64,000 nucleotides of DNA from Paludibacterium yongneupense DSM 18731 (GTDB taxonomy: Bacteria; Pseudomonadota; Gammaproteobacteria; Burkholderiales; Chromobacteriaceae), in the NCBI RefSeq assembly GCF_000422925.1, contig NZ_AUGZ01000020.1:36217-100216 (forward strand), in the 5' to 3' direction. Under the pieces are notes generated by a model, which was not told the origin of the DNA, did not search any database, and saw nothing but the letters and a program-made list of their open reading frames with translations. The translations under genes were made by a program, and so were the position numbers. Shown piece after piece: positions 24,859-32,563 of the stretch. Numbering within the stretch: position 1 is the first letter of the stretch; the number at the start of each line of letters is the position of its first letter.

Positions 24859-26043
24859 ATGGACAAGATCAGAAATCCGTTCTCGCCAGGGGCGGGCTCG
24901 CCGCCGCCGGAATTGGCCGGCCGCGAGGGCGTGCTGGAGCAGGCACGCGTGTTGCTGGGGCGGGTGAAGGCTGGCCGGCCGGAGAAAAGCATGCTGCTCA
25001 CCGGCCTGCGCGGGGTTGGCAAAACGGTGCTCTTGAACGAGATCGAGCGAATGGCGCAGGCTGCCGGCTACCGCAGTCTCTTGATCGAGGCGCACGATGG
25101 CAAGTCGCTGGCGGTGCTGCTTGCGCCGCCGCTGCGGCGCTTGTTGTTCGAGCTGGATAGAATGGCCGGCGCCGGCGACAAGGCGCGCCGCGGCATTGCG
25201 GTACTGAAGAGTTTTGTCTCGGCGATCAAGGTTAGAGTGGGGGAGTTCGACATCGGTATCGACATTGAACCCGAAACCGGTGCGGCCGATAGCGGCGACC
25301 TGGAGCTGGATCTGCCCAGTCTGTTCGTGGCGGTGGCCGAGGCAGCGAAAGAGCGTGGAGTGGCGGTCGCGATCCTGATCGATGAAATCCAGTATTTCAA
25401 CGCGGGAGAGTTGAGCGCCTTGGTGATGGCGATGCACAAGATGCAACAGCGCCAGCTGCCTTTGGTCCTTGTGGGGGCCGGGCTTCCCATTCTGCCTGCG
25501 CTGGTGGGCGAGTCGAAATCGTATGCGGAGCGCTTGTTCAGCTTTCCCGATATCGGCCCGTTGCCGACGGCGGCGGCGATCCAGGCGCTGCGCGATCCGG
25601 TGCGTGAGGCGGGTGAGACGATAGACGATGAGGCTCTGGAGGAAATCGCCCGGTTGACGCATGGCTATCCTTACTTCCTGCAGGAGTGGGGTTACCAGGC
25701 ATGGAATCACGCAGACGCATCGCCGATCAGTCTGGCGGTGGTGCAGGCAAGCAGTGCGATCGTGTCCGAACGGCTGGACAGCAATTTTTTCCGGGTGCGT
25801 TTTGATCGTTTGACGCCGCGCGAGCAGAGGTTTCTGCGGGCAATGGCCGAGCTCGAACCCGGCAGGCATCGAACCGGCGATATTGCCGCGCGGCTGGCGG
25901 TCAAAATCCAGAGCATGGGGCCGGTGCGCGCCAGTCTGATCAAGAAAGGCATGATCTACAGTCCATCGCATGGCGACATGGCGTTTACGGTGCCGCTGTT
26001 CGATGAATTCATGCGCCGGGCCATTCCGCATTTCGAGGCTTGA
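24859..26043 (+). CDS. Solitary AAA/ORC-like ATPase with C-terminal winged helix
   Basis: 394 residues. Walker A is GLRGVGKT (49-56), Walker B is AILIDEIQYF (171-180), a sensor-1-like LPLVLVGAGLP follows, and the C-terminal third (about 300-394, TPREQRFLRAMAELEPGRHRTGDIAARL) looks like a winged helix. This matches the broad AAA_16/Orc1-Cdc6-type family, stand-alone ATP-binding proteins of unknown cellular role, sometimes linked with mobile or defence loci. The ATG at 24859 has AGGA upstream; the frame is open further 5' but runs into the palindrome. It is followed by 300 bp with no supported gene, then a HEPN/MNT pair. Confidence 0.8.
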   Translation: MDKIRNPFSPGAGSPPPELAGREGVLEQARVLLGRVKAGRPEKSMLLTGLRGVGKTVLLNEIERMAQAAGYRSLLIEAHDGKSLAVLLAPPLRRLLFELDRMAGAGDKARRGIAVLKSFVSAIKVRVGEFDIGIDIEPETGAADSGDLELDLPSLFVAVAEAAKERGVAVAILIDEIQYFNAGELSALVMAMHKMQQRQLPLVLVGAGLPILPALVGESKSYAERLFSFPDIGPLPTAAAIQALRDPVREAGETIDDEALEEIARLTHGYPYFLQEWGYQAWNHADASPISLAVVQASSAIVSERLDSNFFRVRFDRLTPREQRFLRAMAELEPGRHRTGDIAARLAVKIQSMGPVRASLIKKGMIYSPSHGDMAFTVPLFDEFMRRAIPHFEA

Positions 26044-26232
26044 TGAGGGTCCGATGCGGTTCTGGCCCACACGGTGGCGCTGGCCCTGCGTCAGGCTGTT
26101 GCAGCCGCCAAGTCAGCAGCTGAAAGCGCTATTTGAGTTGGAAAACGATGGTGAATAGTCTGAACGGCGCTTTTCTGGTTTGCCGCTGCCCGGATTGTCT
26201 GAAGCGTTGATCCGGGAAGAAAACGGCGACCA

Positions 26233-26336
26233 TGATAAGTCCTAAAATGAGACTTATCATTCCCTTTCTGGGACTCTATGCGCAGGGATGCCTTGATGAG
26301 TCCCAAAAAAGGACTTAACATTCCCTTTTTGGGACT
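26233..26336. repeat. Two 43-bp direct repeats, 61 bp apart, at the 5' end of the MNT gene
   Basis: Copies 26233-26275 and 26294-26336 agree at 36 of 43 positions. Each contains inverted half sites of the AGTCC/GGACT type (for example AGTCCCAAAAAAGGACT at 26299-26315). Their position just upstream of, or overlapping, the start of a gene for a winged-helix protein suggests autoregulatory operators. Confidence 0.7.
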
Positions 26337-26349
26337 TTTGGGCGTTGCC

Positions 26350-26955
26350 ATGGCCTCTCTGTCGCTGAGCGACGCTTTGTTCACAACCACCCAGCAGAAA
26401 GTGTTGGGATTGCTCTATGGCAAGCCGGATCAGAGCTTCTACGCAAACGAGATTGCCCGTTGGGCCCAGGTCGGTAAAGGCAGCATCATGCGCGAGCTCG
26501 ATCGTTTGCAAAGGGCTGGCGTGTTGACCCTGTTCCACCAGGGTAACCAGACGCACTATCGAGCCAATCCAGACTGCCCGATCTACCTTGAACTGTGCGG
26601 CATCGTGAGCAAAACCTTTGGAATTGGCGAACAATTGCGAGTAGCGCTGGAGCCTCTGGCAGAGCAACTGGTTTGGGCATTCATCTACGGATCCATCGCC
26701 AAGGGAAATGCCCATGCTGCGAGTGATATCGATCTGATGCTCATCGGTGAGAACCTAAGCTATAGCACTGTGATGGAGTGCCTGATTCCGCTGGAGGAAC
26801 GGCTCGGTCGTACCATCAACCCCACTCTTTACACTCTGGCCGACTGGCGAGCAAAGGAAGACGCGGGCAACAGTTTTGTGTTGAAGGTCGGAGAGCAGGA
26901 GAAGATCAACCTGATCGGCGGCAAGCCGGAAGGAGGGGGAAATGGGCAACAATGA
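26350..26955 (+). CDS. Winged-helix protein fused to a minimal nucleotidyltransferase (MNT, antitoxin-type)
   Basis: 201 residues from ATG 26350. An N-terminal winged helix (about 10-75: FTTTQQKVLGLLYGKPDQSFYANEIARWAQVGKGSIMRELDRLQRAGVL) is followed by a nucleotidyltransferase with the polymerase-beta motif GSIAKGNAHAASDIDLMLIG (114-133). In the MNT/HEPN toxin-antitoxin class the MNT partner neutralises the HEPN protein, by nucleotidylation in studied cases. An earlier in-frame ATG at 26296 has AGGGA upstream and would add 18 residues encoded by the second direct repeat; I prefer 26350 because the conserved part begins there, but the choice is open. The stop overlaps the HEPN start by 14 bp. 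Confidence 0.8.
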   Translation: MASLSLSDALFTTTQQKVLGLLYGKPDQSFYANEIARWAQVGKGSIMRELDRLQRAGVLTLFHQGNQTHYRANPDCPIYLELCGIVSKTFGIGEQLRVALEPLAEQLVWAFIYGSIAKGNAHAASDIDLMLIGENLSYSTVMECLIPLEERLGRTINPTLYTLADWRAKEDAGNSFVLKVGEQEKINLIGGKPEGGGNGQQ

Positions 26956-27370
26956 TAACTTGGAGAACTTGTTGCGCAGTGGAGGTCTGAAGGCGGAACC
27001 GCCGGGCCGCAAAGAATGCGAAGGCTTGCTGCGTTCGGCGATAGATCGCTTGCAGGATGCCCACAGTCCAAGCTTGTCCTTTGCCAGCCGTTTCGATCTC
27101 GCCTACAACGCGGCACATGCTCTGGCACTGACCGCGCTGCGCTTGTGCGGTTACCGCTCTGACCGACGCTATCTGGTATTCCAGTGCCTGGCACATACCC
27201 TTCATTTGAGCAAGGCCCAAGTCCGTCTGTTCGACCTCTGTCATAACCGACGCAATCTGGCTGAATACGAAGGCTATATGGAAGTGGATGACGCTCTGCT
27301 GGCTGAGCTGATTGCCGCAGCCGATATCTTGCTGGCCAATGTCGAGCAAGCCATCGCCCGTGAGGGTTGA
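26942..27370 (+). CDS. HEPN domain protein (toxin-type partner of the MNT protein)
   Basis: 142 residues, all-helical: SFASRFDLAYNAAHALALTALRLCGYRS (about 40-67) and LFDLCHNRRNLAEYEG (about 99-114) are HEPN features. The standard catalytic R-x4-6-H order is not obvious; instead His and Arg appear as CHNRRN, a variant seen in MNT-linked HEPN proteins, so RNase activity is uncertain. AGGAGG lies before the ATG, which overlaps the MNT gene, so both are made together. It ends an accessory-looking block between housekeeping genes. Confidence 0.78.
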   Translation: MGNNDNLENLLRSGGLKAEPPGRKECEGLLRSAIDRLQDAHSPSLSFASRFDLAYNAAHALALTALRLCGYRSDRRYLVFQCLAHTLHLSKAQVRLFDLCHNRRNLAEYEGYMEVDDALLAELIAAADILLANVEQAIAREG

Positions 27371-27601
27371 TCCAGGAAAAGGCTTTCCCAAGCGGGTTGC
27401 GAATTTTTAAGTGCTGAAACTGACTCTCATGCTTGATTAGGGGCGGTTGGTCAGGATAATTTCTATTTTTCAATTGCTTAGCGTGCTTCGCCGCTGCATG
27501 AGTGCGTAGTGCTATAGACTGTTTCGGCTGGTTTAATAGCACCATTGAAATAGCATTCACAGTTGCACTGGTGTGGCAAAAACAGGCAGAAATTGGCTGG
27601 A

Positions 27602-28660
27602 ATGAACGTAAACAAGACAGTCCACAATGGCGCCGAAAGCCGTGCCATCCAGGAAAACCCGGTAAAACCGCCTTCCCGCCGCCTGTCCGTGGCCCCGATG
27701 CTGGACTGGACCGATCGGCATTATCGCTATTTCGCGCGTCTGATCACGCGCAATACCTGGCTTTATACCGAGATGGTCACAACCGGGGCGCTGATCCACG
27801 GCGATGTCGAGCGGCACTTGCGGTTCGACCCCGGCGAGCGGCCGCTCGCACTCCAGCTGGGGGGCTCGGATCCGGCCGAGCTGGCCCGTTGCGCGCGCCT
27901 CGCGCAGAGCTGGGGCTACGACGAAGTCAATCTGAACGTAGGCTGCCCATCGGAGCGGGTTCAGAAGGGGGCGTTCGGAGCCTGCCTGATGGCCGAGCCG
28001 GAGCTGGTGGCCGACTGCGTCAAGGCTATGCGCGATGCCGTCGATATCGATATCACGCTCAAACACCGGATCGGCATCGATGCCGTCGAGGACTACGGTT
28101 ATGTGGCCGATTTTGTCGACCGCATCGCGCGTGCCGGTTGCCGCACCTTCATCGTGCATGCGCGCAATGCGATCCTCAAGGGATTGTCGCCCAAGGATAA
28201 TCGCGAAATTCCTCCCCTCAAGTACGACTATGTCTACCGCTTGAAGCGCGAACGGCCCGAGCTGGAAATCCTGCTCAACGGCGGCGTCAAGACGCTTGAG
28301 GATATCGATGTGCATCTGCGTCATGTGGACGGCGTCATGCTCGGGCGCGAGGCGTACCATAATCCCTTTTTGATGGCGAGTTGGGATGCACGGTACTATG
28401 GGGCGGCAACGCCGCTTCCCGATCGCGCCGAGGTGGTCCGGGCGCTGCTACCCTATGTGCGGCGCCAGCTCGAGCAGGGGCACGCCGTGCGCAATGTGGC
28501 GCGTCATATCCTGGGTTTGTTTCAGGGCCAGCCCGGCGCACGGCAATGGCGGCGCATTCTGTCCGACGCCAGCTTGCTGCGCGACGCCGACGAACGTTTG
28601 TTGTTGCGCGCGCTGGAAGCCGTCGCAGGCAACCGGTCCGCTGAAAGGGAGGCGTCTTGA
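27602..28660 (+). CDS. dusA: tRNA-dihydrouridine(20/20a) synthase DusA
   Basis: 352 residues. An FMN-dependent enzyme reducing uridine to dihydrouridine in the tRNA D-loop. The DusA type is shown by SVAPMLDWTDRHYRYFARLI and LYTEMVTTGALIHGD; the catalytic Cys is C115 in NVGCPSERVQKGAFGACLM; FMN phosphate contacts appear in LNGGV and VMLGREAYHNPF. ATG 27602 is the first good start; it has only a weak ribosome-binding site. The 231 bp upstream are less GC-rich than the rest and hold no supported gene. The stop overlaps the TTG start of the next gene. Confidence 0.95.
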   Translation: MNVNKTVHNGAESRAIQENPVKPPSRRLSVAPMLDWTDRHYRYFARLITRNTWLYTEMVTTGALIHGDVERHLRFDPGERPLALQLGGSDPAELARCARLAQSWGYDEVNLNVGCPSERVQKGAFGACLMAEPELVADCVKAMRDAVDIDITLKHRIGIDAVEDYGYVADFVDRIARAGCRTFIVHARNAILKGLSPKDNREIPPLKYDYVYRLKRERPELEILLNGGVKTLEDIDVHLRHVDGVMLGREAYHNPFLMASWDARYYGAATPLPDRAEVVRALLPYVRRQLEQGHAVRNVARHILGLFQGQPGARQWRRILSDASLLRDADERLLLRALEAVAGNRSAEREAS

Positions 28661-29772
28661 AGATACGCGGTCTGCTGCTCGTGCTGCTCTCTACCTGTGC
28701 GCAGGGCGGGGATATCCTGCATCTCTACAGCGGGAGCGCCGGTTTGCCGGACACGGTCGTGCACCGCTTCGAGAAGGAGTGCCAGTGTCGGGTGGTGCAG
28801 GACAGCTTCGGCCGCGGCGACGAACTGGTGAGCAAGCTGCAGAGTGGCGTTCGCTACGACCTGGTGTTTCCGTCAAGCCTGGCGGTACCGGCCCTGATTG
28901 CGCAAAAGGCGTTGCAGCCGCTCGACCGCTCCCGCCTCGGCAACCTGCGCAATCTGGAGCCAAGGCTGCTCAATCCGGCTTATGACCGCGGTAATGTCTA
29001 CAGCTTGCCGTCGGCGCTGTCGCTGGTTTCCATCGGATACAATATCGAGAAACTGAAGCAGCTGGGCATCGATCCGTACAGCTGGTCCGTCCTGTTCGAT
29101 CCGCGGATACTGCCCCGCCTGAAGGGGCATGTTTTTGTCCCGGATCGTCCGCGAGAGGTATTTGCGGCGGCGCTGTTCTATCTCGGGCGCTCTCCGCTCG
29201 ATGCGAGCGAGGCCGATTATCGTCGCGCGGCGGATGTGATCCGCATCGCGCGCGCCTACTGGTCTGTACCGGCCGGCACCTCGCCGGTCCGCGATCTGGT
29301 GCAAGGCAATGCCTGGCTGGCCATGGGGCATTCGAGCGAGATGTTTCAAGCGCGCGAGATGGCGCGCGAGGAGCGTCGCGGCTATACCATAGGCAATGTC
29401 CTGCAAAAGGAAGGCAACCAGCTTTCCGTCGAGGTGGTCGCTGTACCCGTCGCCGCGCGCCACCCCGAGCTGGCCTCGCAGTTCATCAATTTTCTGCTCG
29501 ATGGCAAGAACGCTGCCGAGCTGACCAATGTCGACGGCGCGATCAACCCGGTGGCGTCGGCCCTGCCTTTCTATCGCGAAGATCTGAAAGTTCATCCGCT
29601 GATCTCCCCGGAGGGCGACTCGATACGCAAATGGAGCGTGCTGCGCGCGCTCTCGCCGCGGGAGCTCGCATTGCTGCTGCAGCTATGGAACGACACCCGC
29701 CCATTGCCGTTGAGCGTCGATGCGCAGCCGCATGGCGGCAATTCACGGGATAAAGTAAACCATGTTCGATAA
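28657..29772 (+). CDS. Polyamine-type periplasmic binding protein (PotD/PotF-like)
   Basis: 371 residues from a TTG start that overlaps the dusA stop (TTGA) and has GGGAGG 4 bp upstream. A short signal peptide (LLLVLLSTCAQG) precedes a type 2 periplasmic binding fold: ILHLYSGSAGLPDTVVHRFEKECQCRVVQDSFGRGDELVSKLQSG, then YDLVFPSS and SLPSALSLVSIGYN. This is the PotD/PotF pattern. No ABC ATPase or permease is adjacent, so it is an orphan binding protein. The agmatine/putrescine genes 6 kb downstream make a polyamine ligand plausible but unproven. The C-terminus runs 11 bases into the next gene. Confidence 0.82.
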   Translation: MKIRGLLLVLLSTCAQGGDILHLYSGSAGLPDTVVHRFEKECQCRVVQDSFGRGDELVSKLQSGVRYDLVFPSSLAVPALIAQKALQPLDRSRLGNLRNLEPRLLNPAYDRGNVYSLPSALSLVSIGYNIEKLKQLGIDPYSWSVLFDPRILPRLKGHVFVPDRPREVFAAALFYLGRSPLDASEADYRRAADVIRIARAYWSVPAGTSPVRDLVQGNAWLAMGHSSEMFQAREMAREERRGYTIGNVLQKEGNQLSVEVVAVPVAARHPELASQFINFLLDGKNAAELTNVDGAINPVASALPFYREDLKVHPLISPEGDSIRKWSVLRALSPRELALLLQLWNDTRPLPLSVDAQPHGGNSRDKVNHVR

Positions 29773-30352
29773 ACTTGTTCTTGCCAGCAATAATGCCGGC
29801 AAACTGCGTGAGTTTTCCGCATTGTTGGCCCCGCTGGGGGTGACGGTGATCGCTCAACGCGAGTTGGGCGTGGGCGAATGCCCGGAACCGCATGCGACGT
29901 TTCTGGAAAATGCGCTGGAAAAAGCGCGTCACGCGAGCCGGGTGACCGGCCTCCCGGCGCTGGCCGACGACTCCGGCCTGTGCGTCGCGGCGCTCGGCGG
30001 TGCGCCCGGGGTGCTGTCGGCGCGTTTTGCCGGTGAGCCTAAGTCCGATCTGCGCAACAACGCGCTGCTTGTCGAGCGCCTGCATGGCATCGCCGATCGC
30101 CGCGCCTGGTTCTATTGCGTGCTGGTTCTGTTGCGCCATGCCGACGACCCTCAGCCCATCGTTGCCGACGGCAGCTGGTACGGCGAAGTGAGAGACCGCG
30201 CGGCCGGTGGCGGCGGTTTTGGCTACGATCCGCATTTCTGGCTTCCGGAGCACGGCATGACGGCCGCAGAGATGCCGGCCGCGGACAAGAACACCGAAAG
30301 CCATCGGGCCCAGGCCACGCGTTTGCTGCTCGCCCGTCTCGGTTCTCTGTAG
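29762..30352 (+). CDS. rdgB: dITP/XTP pyrophosphatase (RdgB/HAM1)
   Basis: 196 residues. Removes non-canonical purine nucleotides (dITP, XTP) from the pool. Signatures: KLVLASNNAGKLREF at the N-terminus, FLENALEKARHASRVTGLPALADDSGLCVAALGGAPGV with metal ligands, GGGGFGYDPHFWLP and the C-terminal SHRAQA. Full length and complete. It overlaps the binding protein gene by 11 bp and touches hemW directly (stop at 30352, hemW ATG at 30353). Confidence 0.96.
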   Translation: MFDKLVLASNNAGKLREFSALLAPLGVTVIAQRELGVGECPEPHATFLENALEKARHASRVTGLPALADDSGLCVAALGGAPGVLSARFAGEPKSDLRNNALLVERLHGIADRRAWFYCVLVLLRHADDPQPIVADGSWYGEVRDRAAGGGGFGYDPHFWLPEHGMTAAEMPAADKNTESHRAQATRLLLARLGSL

Positions 30353-31543
30353 ATGACGACCATTGCCATGCCGGGAGCGTTGACGGTATTGCCGCCGCTG
30401 TCCCTGTACATCCATTTTCCCTGGTGCGTGCGCAAATGCCCGTACTGCGATTTCAATTCGCACGAGGCGAAGAACGGTTTCGACGACGCGGCCTACGCCG
30501 ACGCCCTGTTGCGCGACCTGGAGTCGGCCCTGCCCGCGGTCTGGGGACGGCCGGTGCGCAGTATCTTCATCGGCGGCGGTACGCCCAGTCTGTTTTCGGC
30601 ACCGGCGCTGGAAAAACTGCTCGACGGCGTTCGTGCGCGGGTTCGCCTCGACCCCGATGCCGAGATCACGCTGGAGGCGAATCCCGGTACCTTCGAAAGC
30701 GAACGTTTCCTCGCCTATCGGCAGGCGGGGGTCAACCGGCTGTCGATCGGAATCCAGAGCTTCGACGACGGCAAGCTCAAGGCGCTGGGGCGCATTCACG
30801 ATTCGGCGCAGGCACATCGCGCGATCGAGATCGCGTGCCGTCATTTCGACAACGTCAATATCGATTTGATGTATGCCTTGCCCGGGCAGTCGCTCGAGCA
30901 GGCGCTGTCCGATATCGATCAGGCCCTTGCGCATGGCGTGACTCATTTGTCTGCCTACCACCTGACGATAGAGCCGAATACGCTGTTCCATCGCTATACC
31001 CCGCCGGCGTTGCCCGATGATGAGTTGTCGGCAGATATGCAGGAGGCGATCGAGGCGCGGCTTGGGCACGCCGGCTTCGAACATTACGAGACCTCCGCAT
31101 TTGCCAGGCCGGGTCGGCGCTGTCAACATAACCTCAATTACTGGCTGTTCGGCGACTATCTCGGTATCGGTGCGGGGGCGCACGGCAAGATCAGTCTGCC
31201 CGATGGAGTCTGGCGCGAGATGCGGCACAAACAACCGGCGGCCTATCTGGCCGGAGTTGAGGCCGGAACAGCCGTGCAGACGCGACAGAAAGTCGGCCGG
31301 CGCGATTTGCCGTTCGAGTTCATGATGAATGCCCTGCGCTTGACCGGAGGGTTCGATTCCAGTCTGTTTGTCGAACGCACCGGGCTTGCCCCCGCGATGA
31401 TCGCGTCCCGCCTCGACGATGCCTGCGCGCGCGGCTTGCTCGGCCGCGCAGACGGTCGCCTGTTTCCGACCGGGCTCGGGCAACGGTTTCTCAACGATTT
31501 GCTGACCCTGTTTCTGAGTGAAGGAGCTTCTCACCATGACTAA
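30353..31543 (+). CDS. hemW: Radical SAM heme chaperone HemW
   Basis: 396 residues. Radical SAM motif C25-xxx-C29-xx-C32 ([12 protein letters not shown]), followed by [34 protein letters not shown] and a C-terminal HemN-like domain. The single N-terminal CxxxCxxC without the long HemN N-terminus marks HemW, a heme-binding chaperone once annotated as coproporphyrinogen III oxidase. The rdgB-hemW pairing is common in proteobacteria. Its end overlaps the ridA start by 8 bp. Confidence 0.94.
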   Translation: MTTIAMPGALTVLPPLSLYIHFPWCVRKCPYCDFNSHEAKNGFDDAAYADALLRDLESALPAVWGRPVRSIFIGGGTPSLFSAPALEKLLDGVRARVRLDPDAEITLEANPGTFESERFLAYRQAGVNRLSIGIQSFDDGKLKALGRIHDSAQAHRAIEIACRHFDNVNIDLMYALPGQSLEQALSDIDQALAHGVTHLSAYHLTIEPNTLFHRYTPPALPDDELSADMQEAIEARLGHAGFEHYETSAFARPGRRCQHNLNYWLFGDYLGIGAGAHGKISLPDGVWREMRHKQPAAYLAGVEAGTAVQTRQKVGRRDLPFEFMMNALRLTGGFDSSLFVERTGLAPAMIASRLDDACARGLLGRADGRLFPTGLGQRFLNDLLTLFLSEGASHHD

Positions 31544-31922
31544 AAAAACGATCCACTCCGATCTGGCTCCGGCTGCAATCGGTGCCTATTCTCAGGCTAT
31601 CCGCGCCGGCGACACCGTCTATCTTTCCGGTCAGATTCCACTGGACCCGGAAACCATGCAGTTGGTGGATGGCGGCTTTGCCGCCCAGGCGCACCAGGTG
31701 TTCAAGAATCTGCAGCATGTCTGCGAGGCGGCGGGTGGCAGCCTGGACGATATCGTGAAACTGAATGCGTATCTGACTGATCTGAGCAACTTCGGTATTT
31801 TCAACGAGGTGATGGGCCAGTATTTCAATCAGCCTTTCCCCGCGCGCGCGGCGCTCGGCGTCGCCAGTTTGCCGCGTGCGGCACTGGTCGAGGCGGATGC
31901 CGTGCTGGTTCTTGCTTCCTGA
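31536..31922 (+). CDS. ridA: RidA family enamine/imine deaminase
   Basis: 128 residues, the full family length. RidA hydrolyses reactive 2-aminoacrylate and related imines formed by PLP enzymes. Signatures: [58 protein letters not shown], and [22 protein letters not shown] with the substrate-binding Arg. AAGGAG precedes the ATG. It ends the dusA-ridA operon, closed by a strong hairpin 17 bp later. Confidence 0.96.
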   Translation: MTKKTIHSDLAPAAIGAYSQAIRAGDTVYLSGQIPLDPETMQLVDGGFAAQAHQVFKNLQHVCEAAGGSLDDIVKLNAYLTDLSNFGIFNEVMGQYFNQPFPARAALGVASLPRAALVEADAVLVLAS

Positions 31923-31938
31923 GTGCAGGCTGCGCCGG

Positions 31939-31969
31939 CGAGGGCCCGCTTGCGGGGCCCTCGTCATTT
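31939..31969 (+). terminator. Terminator after ridA
   Basis: Perfect 9-bp stem CGAGGGCCC/GGGCCCTCG (31939-31947 and 31955-31963), loop of 7, followed by TCATTTC, a weak T tract. Confidence 0.75.
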
Positions 31970-32019
31970 CTGGATCGCGGTTGACGTGCAGGGCAGGAGG
32001 TGGCAATCTGGAGTGTTTG

Positions 32020-32039
32020 ATTCAAACCATCGTTTGAAT
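32020..32039. promoter_or_regulatory. 20-bp palindrome, TetR/PsrA-type operator candidate
   Basis: ATTCAAACCATCGTTTGAAT has perfect 8-bp arms around CATC. It fits the published PsrA motif (G/C)AAAC-N2-4-GTTT(G/C). It sits 20 bp before the DUF2147 gene, where a repressor would block transcription. Confidence 0.55.
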
Positions 32040-32059
32040 GAAAACAAGAAGGAGGCGGC

Positions 32060-32491
32060 ATGCAGCTGCGTACTATCACCGTTTTCGGCGCGTTGTTCGC
32101 CCTGTCCGCCGTCGCGCAGGCCTCCGATAGCCCGGTCGGAACCTGGAAAAACATCGATGACGAAACCCACCAGGCCAAGGCGCTGATCCAGATCAGCCAG
32201 GATGCCGATGGCGAGTTGAGCGGCCGCATCGTGAAACTGCTGCAGCATCCCGATGCGGTATGCGACAAATGCGACGGTGAACTGAAGGGCCGGCCGGTTC
32301 TCGGCATGACCATTCTGTGGGGATTGAAACAGGACGGCGAGGCTTGGAGGGGCGGCAAAATCATCGACCCGAAGTCCGGTTCCGTCTATAGTGCGAGTCT
32401 GAAGGTGCTCGATGGCGGCCGCAAGCTCGATGTCCACGGCTATATCGGCATCTCCTTGCTCGGCCGTTCACAGGTGTGGGAACGGCAATGA
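32060..32491 (+). CDS. DUF2147 family exported protein
   Basis: 143 residues with a signal peptide (MQLRTITVFGALFALSAVAQA-S). The mature part is a DUF2147 beta-barrel-like domain: PVGTWKNIDDETHQAKALIQIS, GELSGRIVKLL, CDKCDG (a CxxC pair), and SVYSASLKVLDGGRKLDVHGYIG. The family is widespread in proteobacteria with no agreed function. AGGAGG precedes the ATG. It is monocistronic, between the ridA terminator and its own hairpin, and has a 20-bp palindrome at its promoter. Confidence 0.88.
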   Translation: MQLRTITVFGALFALSAVAQASDSPVGTWKNIDDETHQAKALIQISQDADGELSGRIVKLLQHPDAVCDKCDGELKGRPVLGMTILWGLKQDGEAWRGGKIIDPKSGSVYSASLKVLDGGRKLDVHGYIGISLLGRSQVWERQ

Positions 32492-32497
32492 TTCCAG

Positions 32498-32525
32498 GGC
32501 GGCGCCGGTCGCAACCGGCGCCGCC
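32498..32525. terminator. Strong GC hairpin between the DUF2147 gene and recG
   Basis: A perfect 12-bp stem GGCGGCGCCGGT/ACCGGCGCCGCC with a 4-base loop (CGCA) starts 6 bp after the stop. It is followed by C-rich rather than T-rich sequence, so it is a terminator-like structure without a proper U tract. Confidence 0.5.
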
Positions 32526-32563
32526 GTTCCCCATCCCCCCCCCTTCCGTTACAATCCGGGCTG

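Noticed and set aside
26044..26231. Short open frame (ATG 26054 to 26158) after the ATPase gene
   Set aside because: 34 codons, Trp/Arg/Pro-rich, poor ribosome-binding site and no recognisable product; not enough to call a gene.
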